In this document: positions 24,018 to 32,094 of the stretch, piece by piece
How positions within the stretch are numbered: the first letter of the stretch is position 1
Layout: each line of letters starts with the position of its first letter
NCBI GenBank assembly: GCA_902803805.1
Contig: CADCRH010000040.1
Location: 1 to 36,067, forward strand
DNA: 36,067 nucleotides
Direction: 5' to 3'
From: an uncultured Ruminococcus sp.
Lineage (GTDB): Bacteria; Bacillota; Clostridia; Oscillospirales; Acutalibacteraceae
Notes under the pieces: generated by a model
Databases searched by the model: none
Told to the model about the DNA's origin: nothing
What the model saw: only the letters and a program-made list of their open reading frames with translations
Program-made: the position numbers and the translations under genes

Positions 24018-24124
24018 TATACGAAAAGTATAATGATTACTGATAGTATAATATACAAATAGTAATAAATGATTGATATATACGTATCGTATTATACAAA
24101 TCGTTATAATATACTGATTGTATA
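24018..24124. promoter_or_regulatory. Cluster of six TATAC-N5-GTATA dyads
   Basis: Inverted repeats with a fixed 5-nt spacer, at 24018-24032 (TATAC-GAAAA-GTATA), 24036-24050 (ATTAC-TGATA-GTATA), 24052-24066 (TATAC-AAATA-GTAAT), 24079-24093 (TATAC-GTATC-GTATT), 24093-24107 (TATAC-AAATC-GTTAT) and 24110-24124 (TATAC-TGATT-GTATA). They fill the whole space between recQ and the next gene. A TATAAT at 24105-24110 lies within the cluster. They look like tandem binding sites for one dimeric regulator not encoded nearby. Confidence 0.65.
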
Positions 24125-24145
24125 TAAAGAAAGGATGTGCAGACA

Positions 24146-24436
24146 ATGGAGATCATCTTTGAAATTCTTTTTGAAGCAATCGCAGATTTGGTTGTGGAAG
24201 GCGGAACCAACAAAAAGGTTCCGAAATGGATTCGTTATCCGCTTTTTGCGATCGTCGTACTTTTTGTTGTGGGTGTGATTGTTGGTCTGTTTGCGATGGG
24301 AATGGTATTTTTGATCGAAAGCAACATCATAGTCGGTATTTTCTTTGTTACCATCGCTCTGCTTTTTCTCGTTTTATCTGTCAGAAAAGTGTTAAAATTA
24401 CGGAAAGAAAATAAAGGAGAAAAAAATGAACAGTGA
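24146..24436 (+). CDS. Small two-TM membrane protein of unknown function
   Basis: A 96-aa protein with two hydrophobic segments (about 30-56 and 58-78) and a basic tail (VRKVLKLRKENKGEKNE). I do not recognise a family. ATG 24146 was chosen as AAGGA lies 10 nt upstream; the GTG at 24137 is too close to it. It overlaps the AlkD-like gene by 11 bp, so the two are translated together. The dyad cluster directly upstream suggests it is part of an inducible set with the repair and transporter genes. Confidence 0.7.
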   Translation: MEIIFEILFEAIADLVVEGGTNKKVPKWIRYPLFAIVVLFVVGVIVGLFAMGMVFLIESNIIVGIFFVTIALLFLVLSVRKVLKLRKENKGEKNEQ

Positions 24437-25106
24437 TGTAAGAAAACATCTTGAAAGTTTGTCGGAAAAAGAGTTAGCGTCCTTTACCGAAAAGCTGACA
24501 CCCAGCGCCGAAAATGTTCTCGGCATACGGATTCCCGTTTTGCGTGAATATGCGAAAAAGCTCGCAAGAGAACAGGGAACGGATGTTATTCAGGGGGAGG
24601 ATTTTTACCACGAAGAAAAAATGCTGCACGGTATGGTGATAGGGTATTTGAAGACTGATACCGAAAGCAGGCTTGTGCTGATTCGGGATTTTGTGCCGCT
24701 GATAGACAGTTGGGGTGTTTGTGACAGTTTCTGCTCCACGCTGAAATTCACCAATCAAAACCGTGAGCGTGTGTGGGATTTTTTACAGACCTATATCCGT
24801 TCCGATCAGGAATTTGAAAAGCGTTTCGGGGCGGTAATGCTTCTTTGTTATTATGTGAATGACGCGTATATTGACAAAACAGTAAAAGCACTCAGAACAA
24901 TCAATACAGAGGAATATTATTCATCTATGGCGGTTGCGTGGGCGGCTGCGGAGTGTTTCATTAAATTTCCGGAAAAAACACTGCCGTACATCGAAAATAA
25001 GGTCTTTGACAAAGATACGCATAACCGCACTATTCGCAAAATATGCGATTCGTACAGAGTTGACCAATCAAAGAAAGAGGAATTAAAAAAGCTGACGATA
25101 AAATGA
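24426..25106 (+). CDS. DNA alkylation repair protein (AlkD-like HEAT-repeat glycosylase)
   Basis: A 226-aa, all-helical HEAT-like protein that removes bulky or cationic alkylated bases from DNA. Residues known from Bacillus cereus AlkD can be lined up: the W-x3-D active-site pattern as Trp96 and Asp100 in DSWGVCDSF, Arg133 in EKRFGAVML, and Trp172 in AVAWAAAE. This supports an active enzyme. AlkD recognises the damage without base flipping and some relatives give self-resistance to DNA-alkylating antibiotics. SD AAAGGAG is well placed inside the preceding gene. It shares the dyad-controlled promoter with the small membrane protein. Confidence 0.92.
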   Translation: MNSDVRKHLESLSEKELASFTEKLTPSAENVLGIRIPVLREYAKKLAREQGTDVIQGEDFYHEEKMLHGMVIGYLKTDTESRLVLIRDFVPLIDSWGVCDSFCSTLKFTNQNRERVWDFLQTYIRSDQEFEKRFGAVMLLCYYVNDAYIDKTVKALRTINTEEYYSSMAVAWAAAECFIKFPEKTLPYIENKVFDKDTHNRTIRKICDSYRVDQSKKEELKKLTIK

Positions 25107-25107
25107 T

Positions 25108-25150
25108 ATAACTTACTGTATTTTTTATTGCTAAAAATACAGTAAGTGTA
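25108..25150. promoter_or_regulatory. Dyad site upstream of the 104-aa protein gene
   Basis: ACTTACTGTATTTTT (25111-25125) and AAAAATACAGTAAGT (25133-25147) are perfect 15-bp arms. Each arm also forms part of a looser TATAC-N5-GTATA-like dyad: ATAAC-TTACT-GTATT at 25108 and AATAC-AGTAA-GTGTA at 25136. AATAC-AGTAA-GT recurs exactly at 25513. A terminator for the AlkD gene is the alternative, but no T run follows the right arm on the plus strand. Confidence 0.6.
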
Positions 25151-25165
25151 AAAGAGGTACGGACA

Positions 25166-25480
25166 GTGACAAGAGAAACAGCAAAGAAAAAAATCCGCGG
25201 ATTTCCGCTGAAACTCCAGAGTATCGCCAAAGAGGACATTGAAAAACGGGCATATATAACCATTGACATTGTTCCACTGTTTGAAATGGAGGACGGCTTT
25301 TATCAGTTTACCGTGAACTATAAAATCAATATCGGCAACAAATATCTTTACGGAAAAGCATTAAGTCTTGATGAATTTATCAGGCTGCGAACCGAAGCCG
25401 ATAACGGCGAAGTGTTTACGATCACTTATCTCGAACAATCGGGGATTATTCTTGAAATTGAGGAGAAAAACGATATTTAA
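25166..25480 (+). CDS. Uncharacterised 104-aa protein
   Basis: I do not recognise the family. The protein is soluble, with no membrane segment or signal. It has a basic N-terminus (TRETAKKKIRGFPLKLQ) and then alternating beta-like segments (YITIDIVPLF, YQFTVNYKINIG, VFTITYLEQSGIILEI), so a small beta-rich fold is likely. The start is GTG 25166 with AGAGGT upstream. It lies between two dyad sites and so probably belongs to the same regulon as the AlkD-like gene and the ABC transporter. Codon use looks like that of its neighbours. Confidence 0.6.
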   Translation: MTRETAKKKIRGFPLKLQSIAKEDIEKRAYITIDIVPLFEMEDGFYQFTVNYKINIGNKYLYGKALSLDEFIRLRTEADNGEVFTITYLEQSGIILEIEEKNDI

Positions 25481-25495
25481 TACGATTTGTAATGT

Positions 25496-25554
25496 TATAC
25501 TTTTTGTATATTAATACAGTAAGTATTAAAAATTAATAATATACAAAAAGTATA
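25496..25554. promoter_or_regulatory. Three-dyad operator upstream of the ABC transporter
   Basis: TATAC-TTTTT-GTATA (25496-25510), AATAC-AGTAA-GTATT (25513-25527) and TATAC-AAAAA-GTATA (25540-25554). The outer two also pair as 18-bp perfect inverted arms (25496-25513 with 25537-25554). The spacing between starts is 17 then 27. The last dyad ends just before the AAAGGAGG SD, so a regulator bound there would also cover the ribosome site of the DNA. No clear -35/-10 pair could be chosen. Confidence 0.7.
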
Positions 25555-25570
25555 TAAAGGAGGCAGAAGA

Positions 25571-26467
25571 ATGGATTATGTTCTTAAAACAGAAAAATTG
25601 ACCAAGGAATATTCTCATACAAAGGTGGTTGACAGTATCTCTGTTACAGTAAAGCAGGGGGATATTTACGGCTTTGTTGGCAAAAACGGCGCCGGAAAAA
25701 CAACTTTCATACGAATCGTTCTCGGTCTTGCGAATCAGACAGAAGGAACTTTTGAATTTTTTGGCGGCGAGAATCTTTTACAGGCAAGAAAACATATCGG
25801 AAGTCTGATTGAAAGCCCTGCTCTTTATACTAATATGACCGCAAGAGAAAACCTGAATATGTTTTGTACGATGCTCGGCACCGACAAAAAGGAAATTGAT
25901 ACCATTTTAGAAACTGTCGGTCTTGTAGATACGGGAAAGAAAAAGGCAAGGGATTTTTCTCTCGGTATGAAGCAGCGTCTGGGAATCGGAATGGCACTGG
26001 TGGGTGATCCCGATTTTCTGATTCTTGATGAGCCGATCAACGGGCTGGACCCGACGGGTATTGTTGAAATACGGGAATTGTTGTTAAAACTGAAAAATCA
26101 GGGAAAAACCATTTTTATATCCAGTCATTATCTCGGTGAACTGGAAAAAATCGCCACACGCTACGGAATTATTGCAAAGGGCAGACTGGTGGAAGAACTG
26201 ACCGCGGAGGAGCTTTCCAAAAAGTGCGGCAAACGCACCGTCATAAAAACCAATAACGCCGAAGCCGCCAAAGAAATTGTTTCAAAATTTCTTGGCACAG
26301 ACAAGGTGAGTATCGGCACAGACGGGACGTTATATGTGCAGGATACCATCTCGGATATTGGGGCGGTGACAAACGAGCTTTTCAAAGCCGGTATTGTGGT
26401 GTCGGGCATATCCGATGACGAAAACAGCGCCGAGGACTATTTTATCAAGAGAATGGAGGAACAATAA
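25571..26467 (+). CDS. ABC transporter ATP-binding protein (BcrA-like)
   Basis: A 298-aa ATPase with Walker A GKNGAGKTT (37-45), signature SLGMKQRLG, Walker B FLILDEPINGLDP and the H-loop (SSHYLGEL). The C-terminal 80 residues are an accessory region. The closest named group is the bacitracin/lantibiotic-export type (BcrA, also NatA-like) which works with an ABC-2 permease. That permease is the next gene, 1 bp away. It has a strong AAAGGAGG SD and is preceded by the three-dyad operator. Substrate unknown; peptide antibiotic or other toxic compound export is the usual role of this class. Confidence 0.92.
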   Translation: MDYVLKTEKLTKEYSHTKVVDSISVTVKQGDIYGFVGKNGAGKTTFIRIVLGLANQTEGTFEFFGGENLLQARKHIGSLIESPALYTNMTARENLNMFCTMLGTDKKEIDTILETVGLVDTGKKKARDFSLGMKQRLGIGMALVGDPDFLILDEPINGLDPTGIVEIRELLLKLKNQGKTIFISSHYLGELEKIATRYGIIAKGRLVEELTAEELSKKCGKRTVIKTNNAEAAKEIVSKFLGTDKVSIGTDGTLYVQDTISDIGAVTNELFKAGIVVSGISDDENSAEDYFIKRMEEQ

Positions 26468-26468
26468 A

Positions 26469-27299
26469 ATGCTGAACAGATTGATCAAATCGGATTTTAT
26501 TAAGCTCCGCAAAAGTAAAACGCTGATCGTATGTTCCATTATTGCTTTTTGTCTGGCAGTATTGATGTCATTGCTGCTGGTGAACGGCTGGAACAGCAAC
26601 GGAAACGGCGAGAGTATCGAGCAGGCAACCGAAATGCTCCTTGAAATGGGGATGGACAAGGAAACAGTGGATATGGCACTTTCTATTATGCCAAGACCTT
26701 ATCTGTGGTCATATGCGAATTATTTCCTTTCCGACGGTGTGATCAGTATTCTGGCGGCAATATGCGTGAGTGTGTTTACCGCTTCGGAATATTCGATGGG
26801 AACACTGAAAAATACACTTTCCAGAGGATTCTCCCGAACACAGATCTATCTGTCAAAGCTGCTTGTTTCGTGCGTGTCCGTGATCGTTCTTGCTGTTGTT
26901 TATCTTTTGGGCGGAATGATCATATGCGGAATTTTTCTGCGCGGTATTTCCGAGCTGACAGCCGTACAGATGATTTTGTGTATTCTATCCTACCTGTGTC
27001 TTTTCCTTGCAATAACTTCGGTTTACTATATGATTGCAATTGTGATAAGAAAAACGGGTGTGACAATTGCAATGTCACTGGTGATACCGAATATTGTTGC
27101 GTCTATTCTTTCCACCATCGCCTACAGTATCAAGGACTTTTCGGAAATATCACAGTATTGGCTTTTCAATACGCCGAGTGTGGTGCAAAGAATGTGTGTC
27201 AACGGTCAGGCATACATACCGATACTGACCGCTCTTGTCTATTTCGCCGTCAGTACCGCCGCAGGACTGATCATCTCCAGAAAACAGGAAGTAAAATAA
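26469..27299 (+). CDS. ABC-2 type transporter permease
   Basis: A 276-aa membrane protein with six predicted TM segments. It opens with LNRLIKSDFIKLRKSKTLIVCSI, the charged amphipathic start usual for BcrB/NatB-type permeases. There is a hydrophilic outer loop with Gly/Asn (GWNSNGNGESIEQ) after TM1. ATG 26469 was chosen because GGAGG lies upstream and because the longer frame begins inside the ATPase gene. It forms a two-gene exporter with the preceding ATPase and ends in a hairpin. Confidence 0.9.
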   Translation: MLNRLIKSDFIKLRKSKTLIVCSIIAFCLAVLMSLLLVNGWNSNGNGESIEQATEMLLEMGMDKETVDMALSIMPRPYLWSYANYFLSDGVISILAAICVSVFTASEYSMGTLKNTLSRGFSRTQIYLSKLLVSCVSVIVLAVVYLLGGMIICGIFLRGISELTAVQMILCILSYLCLFLAITSVYYMIAIVIRKTGVTIAMSLVIPNIVASILSTIAYSIKDFSEISQYWLFNTPSVVQRMCVNGQAYIPILTALVYFAVSTAAGLIISRKQEVK

Positions 27300-27312
27300 T
27301 CAGAAAAACAAC

Positions 27313-27344
27313 AGGGCTGCCGCACAGAAAAGTGCAGCAGCCCT
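27313..27344 (+). terminator. Terminator hairpin after the ABC-2 exporter
   Basis: AGGGCTGCCGCAC (27313-27325) pairs with GTGCAGCAGCCCT (27332-27344) with one mismatch. It is not followed by T but by TAAAAACAG, so termination may be incomplete. Confidence 0.6.
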
Positions 27345-27385
27345 TAAAAACAGAAATTTACAAAAAATTCAAAAAAGATGGTTTG

Positions 27386-27420
27386 TCTTAAGGATTTCTT
27401 AATATAAATTATGCTATAAT
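27386..27420 (+). promoter_or_regulatory. Extended -10 promoter with a TCTTAA direct repeat
   Basis: TGC-TATAAT (27412-27420) is an extended -10 without a good -35. Just upstream TCTTAA occurs twice (27386-27391 and 27397-27402), 11 bp apart, one DNA turn. Direct repeats in the -35 zone of a promoter lacking a -35 suit activation by an OmpR-type response regulator. Confidence 0.5.
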
Positions 27421-27469
27421 AACATAAAAAGGGACTGAAAGTCCGAAATTTTTCTCAAGGGGGGATGTT

Positions 27470-29884
27470 ATGTTTTGGAAAATGCTGAAAAGCGACCTGA
27501 AACAGAAAAAAGGCTTGAATGTCGTGTTATTTCTGTTTATGACGGTTGCAGCCGTATTGGTTTTCGTAAGCTCCGTGCAGGTTTATGAATTCTTTACGGG
27601 AAACGAACGCAACAAAGAGGTCTGTCATATCTCCGATATGCTGATTTTCAGTAACGACGGAGGTTCTCCGCAGCAGCAGTACCGCAGTGAGTATGACAAA
27701 GTTCTGACCGAAAACACTCACGTCAAGGATTATTACAGAAAAGAAATGATCACACTTGAAACGATGAACATTGACTTTGAACACTTTGACGAGGCGAAAG
27801 ACAACAGTTTTACATCCTATACCCATTATATGACAACGCTGCCAAAGGACAAAGACTTGGTATTCGATCTGGATGACAAACCGTTTTATGTTGAAAACGG
27901 CACGGTCTATGTGGCGGAGAATCTGAGGAATTTTACAGGGGCACAAGCAGGCGATACGCTGAAGATCGTCACACATATGGGCAATATCTACGAACTGAAA
28001 ATCGCAGGTTTTTATAAGCAGCCTCAGATCGGCAGATTCAAATGGTATATCGTTTCGGATGCCGATTATGAATTTTTTTCCTCGGAATTTCCGGTGACTA
28101 CCGACCTTTACGGTGTAAACGTGGAGGGAGCAGCCTTTGCCGTGTCCGATGAGATCGTTCAGTCACTTTGGTACAAAGCACCGATTTCCGATATTGAGAT
28201 ACAGGAGTTCAGCACTAGCGATGAATACATATTAGGTTATGTGCTGTCGGTATTTTTGGCACTAATATGTCTGTTCCTGATACTGATTATCGTAATGACC
28301 ATTCGCTTTACGATGATCGCCGCTCTCAAAGAGGAAGAAAGAGAGATCGGTATGATGAGGGCGATAGGGGTTGATTCTTTCCGTTTCCGCTGGCTCTTTG
28401 CCGCCAAATATATCGCTTTCACCGTCATAGGCGGCATTATCGGCATAGTGGTCGGTTTCCCCTTGTCAAAAGAACTGCTGATAATGTTCGGCAGCAGCAA
28501 TATTCTGCCGGAGAACGGCATCATTACAGCGATCGGCATTATCTCTGTAGTGTTTATTATAGCGATCATTATTGCCTTTTCATTGTTGGTAATGCGCAGG
28601 ATCAACCGGATTTCCGTGATGGATGCCATCCGTGGAGAAAACAGGGGAGAACGTTTCGGCAAAAGCTCCGTTATGTTCCTGCACAAGAGAAAGAAAATGC
28701 CGACCGCATTTTATCTTGCTTCATCGGATATACTCAAACGATTCAAAAGATATTTGTTCTTGTTTGTCGCCTATACGCTCGGCGCCGTGATCATTCTTTT
28801 TGCGGTGAATATCAAAAACACAGTCATCAGTACCGATTTTCTGAAATATGATATGATCTATCAAATGGACTTTTTTATCGAGCTGAATGATGAACAATCA
28901 GAGCAGTATATGAAACGGGCAACAGCAGAAAACAAAGACTATTGGACACTCATCAATGAGGACATCAGCAAAGCAGGAATCCCTGCACACATAGATGACG
29001 ACCACTCTATGTCATTGGCTTCACTTGTACTGAACGACACGAAAATCGATATGGCAGTGGTTTACGGTAAGGGCGATATAAGCCGGTTGGCTTACCGTGA
29101 AGGAGGACGCATCCCGCAAAAGAGTGATGAAGCGGCGCTCAGTTACTTCACCGCAAGCAGACTGGGCATACAACTTGGCGATACGGTCACGCTGTCAATG
29201 CCGCACTATGCTGAAAACGGACTTTCCGTGATCTATAAGGATGAAACTTTCACCGTAACGTCTTTTATCAACTTTATGGAAAGCGGAATGCCCCGCGCCG
29301 TATTGGGAGCGGAATATGAAAACCTGATGGATAATAACACTTGGTTGGCAACGATCATCGATGCAGAGGGCGCAGAAAAAGAAAAGGCCTTTGCACAGCT
29401 TGAAGAATTGTTCGGAGAAGCACAGGTGATGACGGGAGAGGAATTTGTTAAAGATAATCTGTACGAATATGACGATCTTTTCACAATGCTCGAATATGTA
29501 ATGGGCGGTGCGGTGTTATTGATCCTGGTATTGCTGACCTATCTCTACTCCAGTATTTTCATCGCGGAGGAAACATCGGAAATTGCGCTGCTCAAAAGTA
29601 TGGGCTTCACCGACGGTACGATCAAGGCGTCACATATTTTCCGAATATTGATCCTTTCGGTCGTGTCTGTCATTCTGGGAGAGATCCTGCTGAAAACAGC
29701 AGGACAGGTCATTGTGGGACAGCTGATGGAAACACTGGAGATCACAGGATTTACATTCCTGCCTGAGTATATTTTGAGTTTCGGTGTTGTACCTGTTATT
29801 ATCATCGGTACCGTATTGATCACACAATGGCTGAACCTCAAAGGAATCAAAAATATCGCTGTCTGGAATATCACTGACGAATAA
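27470..29884 (+). CDS. FtsX/MacB-type ABC transporter permease, two FtsX domains
   Basis: An 804-aa permease with two FtsX domains. TM1 is near 18-40. After a 200-residue outer domain, three TM segments follow (about 255-280, 305-330, 350-375). A fifth TM (about 420-445) leads to a second outer domain and a last TM trio (680-705, 735-760, 770-795). The EEEREIGMMRAIGVD and EETSEIALLKSMGFTD segments are the coupling motifs of each half. Such proteins (LolC/MacB/BceB class) drive extraction or export through mechanotransmission rather than by forming a channel. SD is GGGGGG. It is followed by its ATPase gene 11 bp later. Confidence 0.9.
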   Translation: MFWKMLKSDLKQKKGLNVVLFLFMTVAAVLVFVSSVQVYEFFTGNERNKEVCHISDMLIFSNDGGSPQQQYRSEYDKVLTENTHVKDYYRKEMITLETMNIDFEHFDEAKDNSFTSYTHYMTTLPKDKDLVFDLDDKPFYVENGTVYVAENLRNFTGAQAGDTLKIVTHMGNIYELKIAGFYKQPQIGRFKWYIVSDADYEFFSSEFPVTTDLYGVNVEGAAFAVSDEIVQSLWYKAPISDIEIQEFSTSDEYILGYVLSVFLALICLFLILIIVMTIRFTMIAALKEEEREIGMMRAIGVDSFRFRWLFAAKYIAFTVIGGIIGIVVGFPLSKELLIMFGSSNILPENGIITAIGIISVVFIIAIIIAFSLLVMRRINRISVMDAIRGENRGERFGKSSVMFLHKRKKMPTAFYLASSDILKRFKRYLFLFVAYTLGAVIILFAVNIKNTVISTDFLKYDMIYQMDFFIELNDEQSEQYMKRATAENKDYWTLINEDISKAGIPAHIDDDHSMSLASLVLNDTKIDMAVVYGKGDISRLAYREGGRIPQKSDEAALSYFTASRLGIQLGDTVTLSMPHYAENGLSVIYKDETFTVTSFINFMESGMPRAVLGAEYENLMDNNTWLATIIDAEGAEKEKAFAQLEELFGEAQVMTGEEFVKDNLYEYDDLFTMLEYVMGGAVLLILVLLTYLYSSIFIAEETSEIALLKSMGFTDGTIKASHIFRILILSVVSVILGEILLKTAGQVIVGQLMETLEITGFTFLPEYILSFGVVPVIIIGTVLITQWLNLKGIKNIAVWNITDE

Positions 29885-29895
29885 TGGAGGACAAA

Positions 29896-30654
29896 ATGAG
29901 TAAGGTAATAGCTGTACAGAATCTTTGCAAGACGTATCAGATCAAAGATTACACCAATGAAGTTCTGAGAAACGTCAATTTTGAAATGGACTACGGGGAG
30001 TTCGTTGCCATAATGGGTCCGAGCGGCAGCGGCAAATCAACACTGCTCTACACAGTCAGCGGTATGGACAAGATGACTTCGGGCAGCGTCAGCTTTGACG
30101 GTAGGGACTTAGGCGCAATGGACAAAAAGGAGCTTTCAAAGCTCCGACTGCTAGAAATGGGTTTTATCTTTCAGCAGATGTATATGATGAAAAAACTTTG
30201 CATACTTGATAATATCATTCTGCCCGGTTATCAGTCGGGCAGAAACAGGAACGAAGTCAACAGCAGAGCGGAAATGCTGATGCAGCGTCTGAATATTGCC
30301 GAAACGGCAAAACGTGAAATTAACGAAGTATCAGGAGGTCAGCTCCAAAGAGCTTGTCTGTGCCGGGCATTGATCAACGAACCGAAAGTGATCTTTGCCG
30401 ATGAGCCTACAGGTGCGCTGAACTCAAGGGCGGCAAGTGATGTGATGAGAGAACTGTCGGCGGCGAACAGAGAGGGCACGGGAATCTTGATGGTAACGCA
30501 CAGCGCCAAAGTTGCCGCACAGAGCGACAGAGTGATCTATATTGTAGATGGCGGCATACAGGGTCAGTTGGTACTCAGCAGACTTGCAAATGAAGAACAA
30601 CTCGGTATCAGAGAACAAATGCTCAACCGTTGGCTGATCGAAAAAGGCTGGTAA
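29896..30654 (+). CDS. ABC transporter ATP-binding protein (LolD/MacB type)
   Basis: A 252-aa ATPase with Walker A GPSGSGKST, signature VSGGQLQRA, Walker B VIFADEPTGAL and the H-loop His (VTHSAKVA). This is the LolD/MacB/BceA subgroup that pairs with FtsX-type permeases, here the preceding gene. ATG 29896 was chosen since TGGAGG is directly upstream; the ATG at 29884 overlaps the permease stop and lacks an SD. Between Walker A and the signature it has the Q-loop FIFQQMYMM. An extended C-terminus (about 25 residues) is unusual for LolD proteins. Confidence 0.92.
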   Translation: MSKVIAVQNLCKTYQIKDYTNEVLRNVNFEMDYGEFVAIMGPSGSGKSTLLYTVSGMDKMTSGSVSFDGRDLGAMDKKELSKLRLLEMGFIFQQMYMMKKLCILDNIILPGYQSGRNRNEVNSRAEMLMQRLNIAETAKREINEVSGGQLQRACLCRALINEPKVIFADEPTGALNSRAASDVMRELSAANREGTGILMVTHSAKVAAQSDRVIYIVDGGIQGQLVLSRLANEEQLGIREQMLNRWLIEKGW

Positions 30655-30669
30655 TGATGAGGTGAGAAT

Positions 30670-32067
30670 ATGAAAAGCAAATTCGTGACAATTGTGGCTG
30701 CCCTGACTGCGGCATTGTCCGCGTTGACACTCAGCAGCTGCAACACCGTGACATATGACGGATTCACCGCTCCAAATCAGGGAGAAAGCACACTGAAACC
30801 CGTCAGCAGCTATTATTTGGAGAGAACCGAAGAAGATGTAAAGCCTGTTGTTGAAAAAGCGCTGCAAACCTATTCTTCCGAAAACGGTGCCTGCGTGATC
30901 GAGAAAAAAAGAAGCTACTATGAAGTGACACTGGATTATGAAAAGGGCAGCCCGAAAGAAGTCGGCGCGGCTTATGCCGAAATGATACTGGAAGCTTATC
31001 CCGACTATAAAAAGATGTTGGAAGATTATCTTTATGAAAATATCAGAGAGGCATTCGGCGGAGATGTGACCGATTATACAGCGCTGAAAGAAAGAATCAG
31101 TACACTGAAAGGCTCTCTTGCCAAAAAATACCAAGAAGAAATGGAAGGTTTTGCCGAAGTTTTGAGTGATGGTGAGGAAGAATTCCAGCAGAACGGGAAA
31201 CTGAGCTATGAAGAAGCTATTCTGATCAATATGGTGCCCGACGCGCTTCGTTCAACAGCGTGCAGTGCCATTACCGTCAACGGCAATAGCACCGAATCGG
31301 GACAAAGGATCACCGCACGATTTCTGGACTGGAACTTAGGAAGTGATAATCAGATTTGCAGTGCGCAATGTGTTACACATTTTAAAAACGGCGATAAATC
31401 CTTTACTTCTGTCTGCCTGCTCGGTATGCTGGACGTACTGACGGCAGTAAATCCCGACGGACTGGTACTGGGCGAATTGGACGTCGGTACCAATCAAAAC
31501 GCAAAATTTGTGGTTGAGGGAAAAACCTGCTATTCTTATGATTTGCGCTATGCCATCGAAAACTTTTCCACCGCCAAAGAAGCAGGACAGTATATGGTGG
31601 ATAATGCCCATCGTTATACATTCAGCTGCAATGCATTGTTTACAGATGATAACGACGCTTTCTGTGCCGAGCTCTGCGTTGATGAACAGGACGGCAAACC
31701 CATACTCAGGGACAGCAGTACCCCTATGCATAAAGGACTGGAGTGGGATAATCCAGACTATTTCTGTATTGTTAACTCCTTTACTTCGGCAGGAAATTCA
31801 GATAAGCTTACCACAATGTACGAAAATATCGTCAGATGGAACAAGTATAACAAACTGTTCTGTCCGGAGAAAAACATCAGTCTGACTCGTTTTAAAGAGC
31901 TGATCACCAGTGAACAAGTAGAGGACAGTTCTTTGATCAACTGCCGCAGCAGTGCAATGGTTCATCTGCTCTTGGTTGATTATGACACCAAATCGGTTCA
32001 GGTACTCTTTGGCAGTCCCGGAGGAACAAAAGACAAAATTAAATTTATTGACATTGGAACATTCTGA
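30670..32067 (+). CDS. Ntn-hydrolase-like lipoprotein (C45/choloylglycine hydrolase type)
   Basis: A 465-aa lipoprotein with a signal peptide ending LSSC (Cys24). Residues 25-190 form a helical, charged region. Then STACSAITV places Cys198 where the N-terminal nucleophile of C45-type acyltransferases lies, followed by ARFLDWN with the Arg and Asp of the active site. The C-terminal half has LGELDVGTN and CNALFTDD, typical of this fold. Family members cleave or form amide bonds of small molecules (penicillin, bile salts, N-acyl amides). Activation needs cleavage before the Cys, which would free the enzyme from its lipid anchor or leave the two parts together. It is 15 bp after the ABC ATPase gene, in one operon. 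The substrate is unknown. Confidence 0.75.
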   Translation: MKSKFVTIVAALTAALSALTLSSCNTVTYDGFTAPNQGESTLKPVSSYYLERTEEDVKPVVEKALQTYSSENGACVIEKKRSYYEVTLDYEKGSPKEVGAAYAEMILEAYPDYKKMLEDYLYENIREAFGGDVTDYTALKERISTLKGSLAKKYQEEMEGFAEVLSDGEEEFQQNGKLSYEEAILINMVPDALRSTACSAITVNGNSTESGQRITARFLDWNLGSDNQICSAQCVTHFKNGDKSFTSVCLLGMLDVLTAVNPDGLVLGELDVGTNQNAKFVVEGKTCYSYDLRYAIENFSTAKEAGQYMVDNAHRYTFSCNALFTDDNDAFCAELCVDEQDGKPILRDSSTPMHKGLEWDNPDYFCIVNSFTSAGNSDKLTTMYENIVRWNKYNKLFCPEKNISLTRFKELITSEQVEDSSLINCRSSAMVHLLLVDYDTKSVQVLFGSPGGTKDKIKFIDIGTF

Positions 32068-32094
32068 AAATTTCATCCTTTTATACAGCATAAC

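Noticed and set aside
24018..25554. CRISPR array reading of the repeated 15-bp motifs
   Set aside because: Repeats are short inverted dyads with irregular 0-13 nt gaps, not 24-40 bp direct repeats with uniform spacers; no cas gene is present.
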